NCBI RefSeq assembly: GCF_001021975.1
Contig: NZ_CP009928.1
Span: forward strand, 1,984,001 to 2,048,000
DNA: 64,000 nucleotides
Origin: Chryseobacterium gallinarum
GTDB taxonomy: Bacteria > Bacteroidota > Bacteroidia > Flavobacteriales > Weeksellaceae
Direction: 5' to 3'
The position numbers were made by a program, and so were the translations under genes. Under the pieces are notes generated by a model, which saw nothing but the letters and a program-made list of their open reading frames with translations, had not been told where the DNA came from and did not search any database. Every line of letters begins with the position of its first letter. Within the stretch, counting starts at the first letter, position 1. This document shows positions 53,942 to 63,057 of the stretch, piece after piece.

Positions 53942-55780
53942 TTAGTCAAAGTTTTGTAGCTCAACAAGCTTGTTATACATCCCTTTTTTAGCAATAAGCT
54001 CATGATGTGTGCCTTGTTCTACAATGTCTCCTTTTTCCATAACAACAATCCAGTCTGCTTTTTGAATCGTGGAAAGACGGTGGGCAATCACTAGAGAAGT
54101 CCTGTTTTCCATCATTTTTTCCAGGGCATCCTGTACAAATCTTTCAGATTCCGTATCTAATGCTGATGTGGCTTCATCCAGGATCATAATCGGTGGATTT
54201 TTCAATACGGCTCTTGCGATGGATACTCTTTGTTTCTGGCCTCCGGAAAGCTTGTTTCCGTCATCCCCGATATTAGTGTCATATCCTTCTGCCAGATTGG
54301 AAATAAAGGAGTCTGCATTAGCAATTTTAGCTGCAGCAATTACCTCTTCACGGGTAGCATCAGGCTTACCCATCAGGATATTGTTGTACACGGAATCATT
54401 GAATAGTACGGATTCCTGGGTAACCATTCCAAGAAGCTTACGGTAATCGTTTAGCTTTAAATGCTTGATATCCGTTCCGTCAATAAGAATTTCTCCTTCT
54501 GAAACATCATAAAATCTTGCTAAAAGATTGGCAATGGTGGTTTTTCCGCTTCCGCTTTGTCCTACTAAAGCTACTGTTTTTCCTTTTGGAATTGTTAAGT
54601 TAAAGTTTTTAAGGATCAGATTTGCTTTGTCATAGTAGAATCCGATATTTTTAAATTCAATGTTATTTTCAAGAGTGGAAATAGAAACAGGTTCTGCAAT
54701 TTCTTCTATTTTTACATCTGCGTCCAGAATTTCCAATACTCTTTTTAAAGAGGCTTCCCCTTTCTGTACATTGGAAATGGAAGCGGATAAGCTTTTTGCA
54801 GGAGGTAGTATCTGGAAGAACATTCCCAGGAAAACCAGGAAGTCAGCCGGAGATATACTTTGCTCAACAATAATCTGTTTTCCTCCATACCAGGCGATGA
54901 TCAGAAAGGTAATGGAACCCAGGAATTCGCTCATTGGCGACGCTAATTCCTTCTTTTTCCCCAGACTGATAGAGCTTGAAATCCATTTATTCATAGACTT
55001 CATGAATCGGTTATCCATGATCTTTTCAGCATTGAAAATTTTTATAACCTTTGAAGATTTTAATGTTTCATCCACAATCGAAAAGATGGTTCCCAGCTCG
55101 TGTTGGGCTTCATGAGAGTCTTTTTTAAGGCTTTTACCAATCAAGGCAATCATTGTTCCCATTACAGGGAGCACCAATAATGAGAAAAGAGTCATTTCTG
55201 GACTTAAGAAAAATAAAGTAACCAAAGTACTGATCAGCATGAAAGGAGCGTTAATTAATTCAATTAAGCTTCCTAAAATGTTTCCTTCCACTTCGCCTAC
55301 GTCATTGGACATTCTGGACATCATATCTCCTTTTCTGCTTTCTGTAAAGAAGGAAACCGGTAAAGAAAGGATTTTTCTGTACATGGCTCCTCTAAGATCT
55401 TTGGTAACCCCTACACGGTAGTTGATGAGCAATAAAGAACCAAAATATCTGAAAGCATTTCTTAAAAAGAACATAAAGGCGGTAATGACACACAGCCAGG
55501 CAAGCACAGTCAGAGCTCCGTAATCGCTTACCAGGGTCTGCACATAATAGTTGGAATATTCTTTTATATAAGTGAAAAAGTCTGTTATTTCACCCGAATA
55601 CACCGGTGCGGTTTCATATTTTTCAGGTTTTATAGTGCCAAAAAGCATTCCCAATACCGGTAAAATTGTTCCTAATGAAGCAATCTGAAATACGGAATAA
55701 AGGATATTAAAAAATAAACTTCCGTAAATGTATTTTTGATGCGGTTTCGCAAACTTTAATATTTTTTTATATTCGTTCAT
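53942..55780 (-). CDS. ABC exporter, ATP-binding and permease fused (MsbA-like)
   Basis: A 612-residue type IV ABC half-transporter. About six membrane helices fill residues 20-320, then the ATPase has Walker A GQSGSGKTT, the signature LSGGQKQRVSIARAV, Walker B IMILDEATSALD and the H-loop His in VIAHRLST. The layout fits an MsbA-type lipid or drug flippase; essential LPS-core transport is possible but not proven. A TAATTTTG box (minus strand, 55801-55808) is in front of the gene. Confidence 0.92.
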   Translation of the reverse strand: MNEYKKILKFAKPHQKYIYGSLFFNILYSVFQIASLGTILPVLGMLFGTIKPEKYETAPVYSGEITDFFTYIKEYSNYYVQTLVSDYGALTVLAWLCVITAFMFFLRNAFRYFGSLLLINYRVGVTKDLRGAMYRKILSLPVSFFTESRKGDMMSRMSNDVGEVEGNILGSLIELINAPFMLISTLVTLFFLSPEMTLFSLLVLPVMGTMIALIGKSLKKDSHEAQHELGTIFSIVDETLKSSKVIKIFNAEKIMDNRFMKSMNKWISSSISLGKKKELASPMSEFLGSITFLIIAWYGGKQIIVEQSISPADFLVFLGMFFQILPPAKSLSASISNVQKGEASLKRVLEILDADVKIEEIAEPVSISTLENNIEFKNIGFYYDKANLILKNFNLTIPKGKTVALVGQSGSGKTTIANLLARFYDVSEGEILIDGTDIKHLKLNDYRKLLGMVTQESVLFNDSVYNNILMGKPDATREEVIAAAKIANADSFISNLAEGYDTNIGDDGNKLSGGQKQRVSIARAVLKNPPIMILDEATSALDTESERFVQDALEKMMENRTSLVIAHRLSTIQKADWIVVMEKGDIVEQGTHHELIAKKGMYNKLVELQNFD

Positions 55781-55943
55781 TCAATGAAAAAATTGGATAG
55801 CAAAATTACGTAAAATTAAAAGATAAGACGTTCCTAATCCTATTTTACTTTAGCTTATATGTTCTGAAAAACATTTTTTTGTTACAAGCTGGTGGTATTT
55901 CAAGTGCTTAATGAAAAGAGCCTGTATTGTATAATAAAAAAAG

Positions 55944-55965
55944 AAACCGCCATATCGGCGGTTTT
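55944..55965 (-). terminator. Terminator after the M28 peptidase gene
   Basis: AAACCGCC / GGCGGTTT with a 5-nt loop; the minus-strand side continues CTTTTTTTATTAT. About 13 nt past the stop. Confidence 0.85.
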
Positions 55966-55977
55966 ATGATGATAAAA

Positions 55978-56901
55978 TTAATTAAACTTCACCTGATCAG
56001 TATATTTTGGATTGAAATTCTGAGGATTTAATTTTTCTATGGTTTTGCTGAAATTATTGATAATTTGGGTCATATTATCAAAATCCACAATATTAATGTC
56101 GTCATTTTCATGATGATAATGAGAGGCTTTGGTCATGTCAACGGTAGAAAATGAATGGGCAATAATTTTCTTTTTTACAAAGCTTACATTGTCTGAACGA
56201 TAAAAAAGCTGTTGCCTGGCATATGGATCAGGATTTATTTTTAATCCGTTTACTGCATTTTTATTTACTAATTCATCCAGATCCGAGAATCCGTCCCCGG
56301 TCATGTACACAGTATTGGGTCCCCATTGGGACATTGTGGCCACCATTTCAAAATTAAAAAGAGCGGTCAGGTTATTATAAATTTTATCAAGATTTTTATC
56401 TTCTGAAATAGCCTGTGAACCCAGAAGACCTTCCTCCTCTCCGTTGAAGGCCATAAAGACCATTGAAAATTCAGGTTTTTTCTTTTTAAAATAATCTGCG
56501 ATTCCTATCAGTGTAGTGATTCCGCTGGCATCATCATCTGCTCCGTTATTGATATTGTCACCTGCTTTGTTGCTGGTTCCGATATGGTCGAAATGTCCCG
56601 AAAAACCTAAATACTTCTCAGATTTCCCTTTTTTGATCCCACAGACGTTATAGGCTTTCTTGCCTTCATATTCAAAAGGAATGAGATAGGAAGTTCCTGT
56701 ACAGTATTCAAGATTATTTTCTTTGAACAGCCTGGCAATATAAAGAGCTGCATTTTCATTTTCGGGAGTCCAGATCTTGCGCCCTTTCATTTCATCTGAA
56801 GCCAGGGTAGATAAGATATCTTTTACTTTTTCCTTTGAAACCTCCTGAGCGAAAGTGATCATGGAAAAAAGACATAAGGAAAGATAAGCTATTTTTTTCA
56901 T
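55978..56901 (-). CDS. Secreted M28 family zinc peptidase
   Basis: A 307-residue exported peptidase (signal peptide ending MITFAQE). The M28 zinc ligands are visible: FSGHFDHIG, NGADDDASGI with Asp, GEEEGLLGS with the catalytic Glu, and the late His in DMTKASHYHHENDD. These enzymes are aminopeptidases or glutaminyl cyclase-like. No PA domain or T9SS tail is present. It acts in the periplasm or outside. Confidence 0.9.
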   Translation of the reverse strand: MKKIAYLSLCLFSMITFAQEVSKEKVKDILSTLASDEMKGRKIWTPENENAALYIARLFKENNLEYCTGTSYLIPFEYEGKKAYNVCGIKKGKSEKYLGFSGHFDHIGTSNKAGDNINNGADDDASGITTLIGIADYFKKKKPEFSMVFMAFNGEEEGLLGSQAISEDKNLDKIYNNLTALFNFEMVATMSQWGPNTVYMTGDGFSDLDELVNKNAVNGLKINPDPYARQQLFYRSDNVSFVKKKIIAHSFSTVDMTKASHYHHENDDINIVDFDNMTQIINNFSKTIEKLNPQNFNPKYTDQVKFN

Positions 56902-57014
56902 TTTTTGATTTCTGTTAAATGATATGTCGTATTCTTATTGAAAAAGTTGCATGAAAGTACACAAAAAAAATATTATTTCCAGAATAGTAAACATTTCCAT
57001 AAAAAAAATAAAAA

Positions 57015-57038
57015 AACAGCTCCCGGAAGGGAACTGTT
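57015..57038 (-). terminator. Terminator after the DUF4293 gene
   Basis: AACAGCTCCC / GGGAACTGTT with a GGAA loop (one mismatch), then TTTTTTATTTTTTTT on the minus strand. Confidence 0.8.
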
Positions 57039-57062
57039 CTCACTCAAAAAATCGTTGTAAGG

Positions 57063-57452
57063 CTATCGAAGTCTGTCTACAGATTTTACGAGCCTCTCAT
57101 CTTTGCGGATATAAATGTTTGCCATAAGCAGACAGATTACCGCAACTAATGGAAAGATCGGCTCAATACCCTTCTCAGGAAACTCAATTCCTCCGGATAA
57201 GCTGAGCAGCCAGTACGTCAATACACCAATCAACAAAACGTTTATAATGATGCTGATGGTATTCAGCAAAATTTGTCTTTTCCTGTTTTTGAAACTAAAA
57301 ATACTTAATGCGCCAATGATAACAAGCACTATACAGCTTATATTAAGTACAGGAATACTACCCGAAACAGCAACATCCTGTCCTGTGATGAAAAGAAAAA
57401 CAGCAGCTAAAACTGCCAATAATGTCCATATAGTCTGTATTCTCTGTAGCAT
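57063..57452 (-). CDS. DUF4293 membrane protein
   Basis: A 129-residue protein with four hydrophobic helices: IWTLLAVLAAVFLFITG, NISCIVLVIIGALSIFSF, TISIIINVLLIGVLTYWLL and FPLVAVICLLMANIYI. It begins MLQRIQTIW as DUF4293 proteins do, and lies divergent from rho, the usual arrangement in Bacteroidota. Function unknown. Its promoter is interleaved with that of rho. Confidence 0.87.
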   Translation of the reverse strand: MLQRIQTIWTLLAVLAAVFLFITGQDVAVSGSIPVLNISCIVLVIIGALSIFSFKNRKRQILLNTISIIINVLLIGVLTYWLLSLSGGIEFPEKGIEPIFPLVAVICLLMANIYIRKDERLVKSVDRLR

Positions 57453-57470
57453 TGAATATTAAATTCTAGG

Positions 57471-57501
57471 CAAAAATAACATAAATTTTGCACAATTCAA
57501 A
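57471..57501 (-). promoter_or_regulatory. Promoter of the DUF4293 gene
   Basis: Minus strand: TTTG (57501-57498), 19-nt spacer, TATTTTTG (57478-57471). It matches the Bacteroidota -33/-7 consensus, and the ATG is 18 nt downstream. Confidence 0.65.
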
Positions 57502-57517
57502 AATAAGTGTAGATTTG
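57487..57517 (+). promoter_or_regulatory. Promoter of rho
   Basis: TTTG (57487-57490), 19-nt spacer, TAGATTTG (57510-57517). It points to rho, leaving a leader of about 75 nt, and overlaps the oppositely facing promoter of the DUF4293 gene. Confidence 0.65.
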
Positions 57518-57526
57518 CATTATACA

Positions 57527-57577
57527 ATGTACTTGAAAACCAAAGTCACCGGACTTACTTTTCTTACTCACAATTAA
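57527..57577 (+). other. Possible 16-codon leader ORF in the rho leader
   Basis: ATG at 57527 opens a 16-codon frame ([16 protein letters not shown]) ending in TAA at 57577, 19 nt before the rho ATG. It lies inside the predicted transcript. No Shine-Dalgarno is visible. It may be chance. Confidence 0.25.
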
Positions 57578-57596
57578 TTACATTTTTACATTAAGT

Positions 57597-59399
57597 ATGT
57601 TTAACATCGAAACGTTAAGGTCAAAATCCGTAACGGAACTGACTAAAATCTTAAAAGATTTAGGCGTTAAAGTTGCAAGAAATAGCAATGACAATGATAA
57701 GATCTTTGCCATTCTTGACTTTCAGGCTTCTAACCCTAAAGTTGCAAAAGATTATTTCAACGCCACAGAAACCAACAGTATAAATACTGAAGAGGCTGTC
57801 ACAGAAAAACCTGCGAAAGCCCCAGCAAAAAAAGCTGCTCCCAAGAAAGCGGCAGCCCGGCCCAAACCGGTTGCTAAACCATCAGAAGAACCTAAAGTAG
57901 AGGAAAAAGTGGAAGAAAAGACAATAACACCAGCTTCTGAGGAGATACAACCTGAAGAACCTAAAGCTGAAGCAGTAAGTGAAGAAACTCCTGCTGCACA
58001 GGCCAAAAAGAAAAGAAAAAGGGTTGCTGCCAATACCAATACTGCTGAAGTTTCTCAAGAGAAAGCAGAAGCTCCTAAAAACACAGAATCCCAAGAATCT
58101 GCTCAGCCAGAAGAAAAGCCGAATAATCCTCAACAACAGGCTAACAAATCCCCAAAAGGACACAATCATCCGCAGAACGGCGGAAATCAACATAAAAACC
58201 AGCATCAGCACCAAAATCAACATCAGAACCCAAACAGGCATTCTGATAAGACTGAGGAGCCGGAACCAAAGAAAGAATTTAATTTCGATGGAATGGTAAG
58301 TATTGAAGGTGTTTTAGAAATATTACCGGATAACTATGGCTTCTTACGCTCTTCGGATTTCAGCTATATCTCTTCTCCTGATGATGTGTATGTTTCTACG
58401 GCTCAGATCCGGAATTTCGGATTAAAAACAGGAGATACGGTTAAAGGTATAGTTAGATTGCCAAAAGAAGGTGAAAAATATTTTTCACTATTAAGACCTA
58501 CAGAAGTTAACGGACGTGATTTGGCGTTTATTAAAGACAGGGTTGCTTTTGAATACCTGACTCCACTTTTTCCCGAAGAGAAATTCAATCTTGCAGGAAG
58601 CGGATCTACAGTATCCACAAGAATTGTAGACCTGTTTGCTCCTATTGGAAAGGGACAGAGAGCTATGATTGTTGCCCAGCCTAAAACGGGTAAAACCATG
58701 TTACTTAAGGATATTGCCAATTCAATTGCAGCAAACCACCCTGAAGTATATATGATGGTTCTGCTGATTGATGAGCGTCCTGAAGAGGTTACCGATATGG
58801 AAAGAAGTGTAAATGCAGAAGTAATTGCTTCTACATTTGATGAGGCAGCAGAAAAACATGTAAAAGTAGCTAACCTGGTTCTTGCAAAAGCACAGAGAAT
58901 GGTAGAATGCGGACACGATGTTGTAATTCTGCTGGATTCTATTACAAGATTGGCAAGAGCTTATAATACGGTTACTCCTGCTTCGGGTAAGGTTCTTTCC
59001 GGAGGGGTGGATGCCAATGCGCTTCACAGACCGAAAAGATTCTTCGGAGCAGCAAGAAAGATTGAAGGGGGAGGATCCCTGACAATCATTGCAACGGCCC
59101 TTATTGATACAGGTTCCAAAATGGATGAAGTAATCTTTGAAGAATTTAAAGGTACAGGGAATATGGAACTTCAATTAGACAGAAAAATTGCCAACAGAAG
59201 AATTTATCCTGCTATTGATCTTGTAGCTTCAAGTACCCGTAGAGATGATCTTCTATTGGACGAAGTAACCTCGCAGAGAATGTGGATCCTAAGGAAGTAT
59301 CTTTCTGAAATGAATCCTGTGGAAGCGATGGAGTTTGTAGATAAAAACATCAAAGGAACCCTGAATAACGAAGAGTTCCTGATGTCAATGAATAAATAA
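57597..59399 (+). CDS. rho: Transcription termination factor Rho with long disordered insert
   Basis: A 600-residue hexameric helicase that ends transcription. Residues 1-55 are the Rho_N domain ([20 protein letters not shown]). Residues about 60-225 are a low-complexity insert rich in Lys, Ala, Pro, Glu, then Gln/His/Asn runs. The RNA-binding fold starts near [20 protein letters not shown], and the ATPase has Walker [11 protein letters not shown], Walker [17 protein letters not shown] and the Q/R-loop region. Such inserts are known in Bacteroidota Rho and can drive condensation. It has its own promoter, and a long-loop hairpin follows. Confidence 0.97.
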   Translation: MFNIETLRSKSVTELTKILKDLGVKVARNSNDNDKIFAILDFQASNPKVAKDYFNATETNSINTEEAVTEKPAKAPAKKAAPKKAAARPKPVAKPSEEPKVEEKVEEKTITPASEEIQPEEPKAEAVSEETPAAQAKKKRKRVAANTNTAEVSQEKAEAPKNTESQESAQPEEKPNNPQQQANKSPKGHNHPQNGGNQHKNQHQHQNQHQNPNRHSDKTEEPEPKKEFNFDGMVSIEGVLEILPDNYGFLRSSDFSYISSPDDVYVSTAQIRNFGLKTGDTVKGIVRLPKEGEKYFSLLRPTEVNGRDLAFIKDRVAFEYLTPLFPEEKFNLAGSGSTVSTRIVDLFAPIGKGQRAMIVAQPKTGKTMLLKDIANSIAANHPEVYMMVLLIDERPEEVTDMERSVNAEVIASTFDEAAEKHVKVANLVLAKAQRMVECGHDVVILLDSITRLARAYNTVTPASGKVLSGGVDANALHRPKRFFGAARKIEGGGSLTIIATALIDTGSKMDEVIFEEFKGTGNMELQLDRKIANRRIYPAIDLVASSTRRDDLLLDEVTSQRMWILRKYLSEMNPVEAMEFVDKNIKGTLNNEEFLMSMNK

Positions 59400-59417
59400 T
59401 AATAAATTAAATGTAAG

Positions 59418-59482
59418 CCGGGCTTCTATACTTTGAAATAAGGATGCAATAAATCCTCAAATTTATAGAAGCCCGGTTTTTT
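59418..59482 (+). terminator. Terminator of rho extending into the convergent dapB
   Basis: Perfect 13-nt arms CCGGGCTTCTATA (59418-59430) and TATAGAAGCCCGG (59464-59476), a 33-nt loop, then TTTTTT. The right arm and the loop are the last codons of dapB, whose stop falls in the left arm. Confidence 0.7.
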
Positions 59483-60175
59483 ATTGACAAGATGTTCGGC
59501 AGCAAACAGAGCACCGTTACCGAAAGCATCTCTTGAAATGGATTCATGAATAAGCCTTACCGTTTGGAAAGGAAATCCGAAAATCACCTCATGCTTCCCG
59601 ACAATTCCTCCTGCCCTGATTGTATTGATCTTTTCATCTTTTACTTCCAGCACATCCGCAATCCGGATGGCAGTACCAGAAATGCCTTTTTTATCTTTAA
59701 AATGTTCTTCGATAATTTCTATATCCACTGCAGGGGCAATTTTTTTTAAAAACTGAGAAGCATATAACAGATAATTAATTCCTAAAGTTATGTTGGGAGA
59801 CCAGAATACAATGGCTTTTTGTGCTAGTCTATGAAGAAAATTCACTTCTTTGTCAGAATAGTGGGAAATTGCTGAAATGATTTTTACTTTTCTATGAGCT
59901 GCAGATTCTCCATAGGTGTAGATACCTTCCTGGGATGAGAAGTCGATAATAGCATCTACAGGATGCTGCTCCAGTAAATCCTGTATACTTATTTTTTTCT
60001 CTGAATAGAAATGGCCAGGATCATTGCTTTCAATTCCGAAGAAATCAGCGGCATCCCTGCTGTTTAATCTGTTTGTTTTTCTGTACACCCACTGCAGGGA
60101 ATGATCCTTGCTTTGAAGGATCACCGATGCTACAGCCTTACCTGCTTTTCCAAATCCAAAAAGTCCAATTTTCAT
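59426..60175 (-). CDS. dapB: 4-Hydroxy-tetrahydrodipicolinate reductase, divergent
   Basis: A 249-residue enzyme from the preferred start MKIGLFGFGKAGKAV (the frame opens 24 nt earlier). DapB reduces the dipicolinate intermediate in lysine and diaminopimelate synthesis. The nucleotide loop is GFGKAGK instead of GxxGRMG. The substrate segment EIIEEHFKDKKGISGTA is a shortened version of the usual ExHHxxKxDAPSGTA; the first His and the Lys remain. The gene is a DapB by overall layout, but its kinetics or cofactor use may differ. It converges on rho. Confidence 0.85.
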   Translation of the reverse strand: MKIGLFGFGKAGKAVASVILQSKDHSLQWVYRKTNRLNSRDAADFFGIESNDPGHFYSEKKISIQDLLEQHPVDAIIDFSSQEGIYTYGESAAHRKVKIISAISHYSDKEVNFLHRLAQKAIVFWSPNITLGINYLLYASQFLKKIAPAVDIEIIEEHFKDKKGISGTAIRIADVLEVKDEKINTIRAGGIVGKHEVIFGFPFQTVRLIHESISRDAFGNGALFAAEHLVNKKPGFYKFEDLLHPYFKV

Positions 60176-60396
60176 AATAAAAAGTATTGAGTTAAACATT
60201 CCGTGAAAGAAGTATTCTATGGTTAGAATTTACTTCATATTGTGTAAGTTACAAAAATGAAAATAAACTATGTTTTGAATAGGGGTTGAAAGAGAGATAA
60301 AAAACTTTCTGATTCTATGAGGAATAAAAAAATAAAATTTAATTCATTCTAAATCAATGTATCAATGTTAAAGATTTATTAAAGTAATGCCTAGCT

Positions 60397-60428
60397 TTTG
60401 ATAATCCCTTAAATATTGGCTAATTTTG
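60397..60428 (+). promoter_or_regulatory. Promoter of the superoxide dismutase gene
   Basis: TTTG (60397-60400), 20-nt spacer, TAATTTTG (60421-60428). It matches the Bacteroidota consensus well. The ATG is 24 nt downstream. Confidence 0.7.
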
Positions 60429-60452
60429 GATATAACATTAAAAATAAAGATT

Positions 60453-61049
60453 ATGTCATTTGAATTACCAAAATTAGGATATGCATACGATGCATTGGAG
60501 CCTACAATTGATGCGAAAACTATGGAAATCCACTATACAAAGCATCACCAGGCATATATTGACAATTTAAATAAAGCGATTGAAGGAACTGATCTGGCGG
60601 GAAAAACAATTGAAGAAATCTGCAAAACAGGAACAGATAAGCCGGCAGTAAGAAATAATGGTGGAGGACATTTCAATCACTCTTTATTCTGGGAGATTTT
60701 AACTCCGGGCGGAAGCAAAGAGCCGGTAGGAAATGTAAAAGCTGCTATTGAAAATTATGGTGGTTTTGAAAAATTCAAGACAGATTTTTCTGATGCTGCT
60801 AAAACAAGATTTGGTTCAGGATGGGCATGGCTGGTAAAAAATAATGACGGTTCCGTATCTGTTTCCTCTACACCTAACCAGGATAACCCGTTAATGCCTG
60901 TTGCAGATGTTAAGGGAACTCCGGTTTTAGGATTGGATGTTTGGGAACATGCTTATTATTTAAACTACCAGAACAGAAGACCTGATTATGTTTCTGCATT
61001 TTTCGATGTAGTAAACTGGGATAAGGTGGAAGAATTATTTAACAAATAA
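60453..61049 (+). CDS. Fe/Mn superoxide dismutase
   Basis: A 198-residue enzyme that disproportionates superoxide in the cytoplasm. Metal ligands are in family places: His in [15 protein letters not shown], His in [11 protein letters not shown], and Asp/His in [16 protein letters not shown]. The start [17 protein letters not shown] fits SodA/SodB; the ATG at 60426 lies inside the -7 box and is rejected. Iron versus manganese use cannot be read. A strong promoter and a terminator make it a single gene. Confidence 0.95.
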   Translation: MSFELPKLGYAYDALEPTIDAKTMEIHYTKHHQAYIDNLNKAIEGTDLAGKTIEEICKTGTDKPAVRNNGGGHFNHSLFWEILTPGGSKEPVGNVKAAIENYGGFEKFKTDFSDAAKTRFGSGWAWLVKNNDGSVSVSSTPNQDNPLMPVADVKGTPVLGLDVWEHAYYLNYQNRRPDYVSAFFDVVNWDKVEELFNK

Positions 61050-61067
61050 TTTTCAACTATTATAAAA

Positions 61068-61102
61068 ATAAGAGGTTCAGAATTTTCTGGACCTTTTATT
61101 TT
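61068..61102 (+). terminator. Terminator after the superoxide dismutase gene
   Basis: AATAAGAGGTTCAG pairs with CTGGACCTTTTATT (one G-U pair), 6-nt loop, T-rich right side. Confidence 0.75.
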
Positions 61103-61154
61103 ATACAATATTTGTGATCAGATTAATATATCATTTATAATATGGCTGTTAACA

Positions 61155-61574
61155 TCATCGTATCGCATCACTTCCTGATAAGCCTTTCATTTTTAAGCCG
61201 TATTTCCAGTTTACATAAGCAAAAACCTGATACAGTTTGTATTCAAATTTTATCCCGTAGTTTTCCTGGGGATCATAGTCTATCCTTGATTCTATAATAT
61301 TTCTGTATTTTCCGGAGTTGTAATACCCATTCCATTCATTGACCAGGAAGGAGTTTTTTGTTTTCAGATAAGCCTCGGAATATTGGCTGACAGGTTTAGC
61401 GATAGCGTTTAAAAAATAATCAAATTGGGTGTCGATCACAATAAGGTCCCATTCTCCGTCTTCATTTTTTGAAGGTTTCATTTCGGATTGTTCTTTATCA
61501 CTCTTTGGGCTGTTCTGAGAAAAACAGCTGAAAGGAATAAACAGCATGAATAAAAATAAAATAAAATTTTTCAT
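61155..61574 (-). CDS. DUF6146-like exported protein
   Basis: 139 residues from start MKNFILFLFM (27 nt inside the open frame). A signal peptide ends in SFSCFSQ, possibly a lipoprotein. The body reads LIVIDTQFDYFLNAIAKP, YSEAYLKTKNSFLVNEWN, RIDYDPQENYGIKFEYKLYQ, the repeated Asp-Tyr and EWN pattern of DUF6146 proteins in Bacteroidota. Unknown function. It lies 50 nt downstream of the exonuclease-like gene and is probably co-transcribed with it. Confidence 0.78.
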   Translation of the reverse strand: MKNFILFLFMLFIPFSCFSQNSPKSDKEQSEMKPSKNEDGEWDLIVIDTQFDYFLNAIAKPVSQYSEAYLKTKNSFLVNEWNGYYNSGKYRNIIESRIDYDPQENYGIKFEYKLYQVFAYVNWKYGLKMKGLSGSDAIR

Positions 61575-61624
61575 GACACTGATATTTATATAAAAAGACA
61601 CTCCAATAAGAGTGCCTTTTTACT

Positions 61625-62824
61625 TTATTTTTTAATATATTCTTTCTGAACTACAGAAACCGCCGGAAAGTGGTCGCTGTATCCTCCTGTGAACCGGTCT
61701 CCATCCCATGAACGTAACGGATATCCCTTCCACTGTCCTTCCTTGTTTACCAGATAAGGAGGAGCATAGATCTCGGCTTTATAAATGGTATAGGTAGGCG
61801 TGATTTTTTCAGTTGAATAAAGGTTTCGTGAAACGATAATCTGATCAAACAGGTTGGGAGCATCCCTATAGGCAAGGGAAGCAACACCTGCCTTATACAA
61901 TTTGTACATAAGGTTATAATAAGGTGTTTTATCAGACAATTCACCAGGATCCCCTACAGCACCCAGGTATTTTTTTAAACTTGGGCTTACCGGATCGTCA
62001 TTATAATCTCCCATTGAGAATAATTTAATTCCCGGGTTTTCTGCTGCTACTTTATCCATTTCATTTTTCAACACAGTAGCTGCTGTATTTCTTTTGGAAA
62101 GGGAAATAGCTTCTCCGCCTCTTCTGGATGGCCAGTGGTTCATAAATATTCCTACTTTTTCTCCGTCTAATAATCCTATGGCAACGACAATATCCCGGGT
62201 ATATTCCCTTTTTCCGGTCTCGTCAAAGATCTTGATTTCCTTTTTATAAGAATCTAAAACGGAAAATCTTCCCTTTTGATAAATAATAGCCACATCAATT
62301 CCTCTGGCATCATAAGAATTGAAGTGTACGATTCCATAATTGCTTCTGGCCAGGGCAGGTTGCTTAATAAGATCTTCAATAACCTGTCTGTTTTCAACCT
62401 CGATCAATCCACAGATGGCAGGGGTGTCATTGGTATATTGCCTTCCCATTTCTGAAATTACCTTAGCTTCATTGGCTAATTTTTGATTATAGTATTTTGT
62501 ACCCCATCTTTTAGGGCTGTTGGCGGTAAAATCATCAGCCAGGATCTGCTTTCTGATTACTTTTTTTCCTATCAGCAGCTCATCACTCCATTCCCCTTTG
62601 TAGTCTTCTGTAGTTTCCAGAAACTTTAAAGAATCTAACGGAACGCTCCTGTGAAATTTAGGATTGGACCTGGGAAGAGTACCATCAATATAATCTGCAG
62701 AAGGGATGGTGTCCCAAAGGTTTTCAACGTTCAGAAACCCGATAGCAGCCCTCTTTACCTGTTTCTGCTGTGAGAAAGCAGAACCGAAGCAAAATAAGGC
62801 AGCCATGATTACATATTTTTTCAT
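61625..62824 (-). CDS. Secreted endonuclease/exonuclease/phosphatase family protein
   Basis: A 399-residue exported enzyme (signal peptide to SAFSQQK). The EEP fold motifs are present: GFLNVENLWD, GLIEVENR with Glu, NHWPSRRGGEA with the His, GDYNDDP with Asp and Asn, and YSDHFPAVS with the final Asp-His. It may degrade extracellular nucleic acids or phosphoesters. The substrate is not evident. Confidence 0.88.
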   Translation of the reverse strand: MKKYVIMAALFCFGSAFSQQKQVKRAAIGFLNVENLWDTIPSADYIDGTLPRSNPKFHRSVPLDSLKFLETTEDYKGEWSDELLIGKKVIRKQILADDFTANSPKRWGTKYYNQKLANEAKVISEMGRQYTNDTPAICGLIEVENRQVIEDLIKQPALARSNYGIVHFNSYDARGIDVAIIYQKGRFSVLDSYKKEIKIFDETGKREYTRDIVVAIGLLDGEKVGIFMNHWPSRRGGEAISLSKRNTAATVLKNEMDKVAAENPGIKLFSMGDYNDDPVSPSLKKYLGAVGDPGELSDKTPYYNLMYKLYKAGVASLAYRDAPNLFDQIIVSRNLYSTEKITPTYTIYKAEIYAPPYLVNKEGQWKGYPLRSWDGDRFTGGYSDHFPAVSVVQKEYIKK

Positions 62825-62987
62825 GCTTGTCTGTTCAAAAAATAGAGGGTAAAATTACTAATTTTATGTAGAATAAGATTAAAATCATGTTACAAATCTT
62901 TTTTTTGCTATTGATGAAAATTATTGCTTATTTTTAGGATAATGATGAAAGGTTAAGAAAAATTAATAGAATAAATAGCTTAAACTG

Positions 62988-63017
62988 TTTGAGTTAATGA
63001 AAATAGTTCTAAATTTG
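62988..63017 (+). promoter_or_regulatory. Promoter of the right-edge TonB receptor
   Basis: TTTG (62988-62991), 18-nt spacer, TAAATTTG (63010-63017). GAAGGAG lies further on at 63034-63040, and the ATG is at 63058. Confidence 0.65.
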
Positions 63018-63057
63018 TTGCCCCTTAAATAAAGAAGGAGTTAAAAATAAGTTTATT

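Noticed and set aside
57752..58299. Several open frames on both strands over the rho insert
   Set aside because: Low-complexity DNA of the insert keeps other frames open; products are monotonous (Ala/Ser/Gly, Phe/Leu/Arg or Lys-rich) and not protein-like.
60426..60452. Upstream ATG for superoxide dismutase
   Set aside because: It overlaps the -7 box; the family starts at [10 protein letters not shown].
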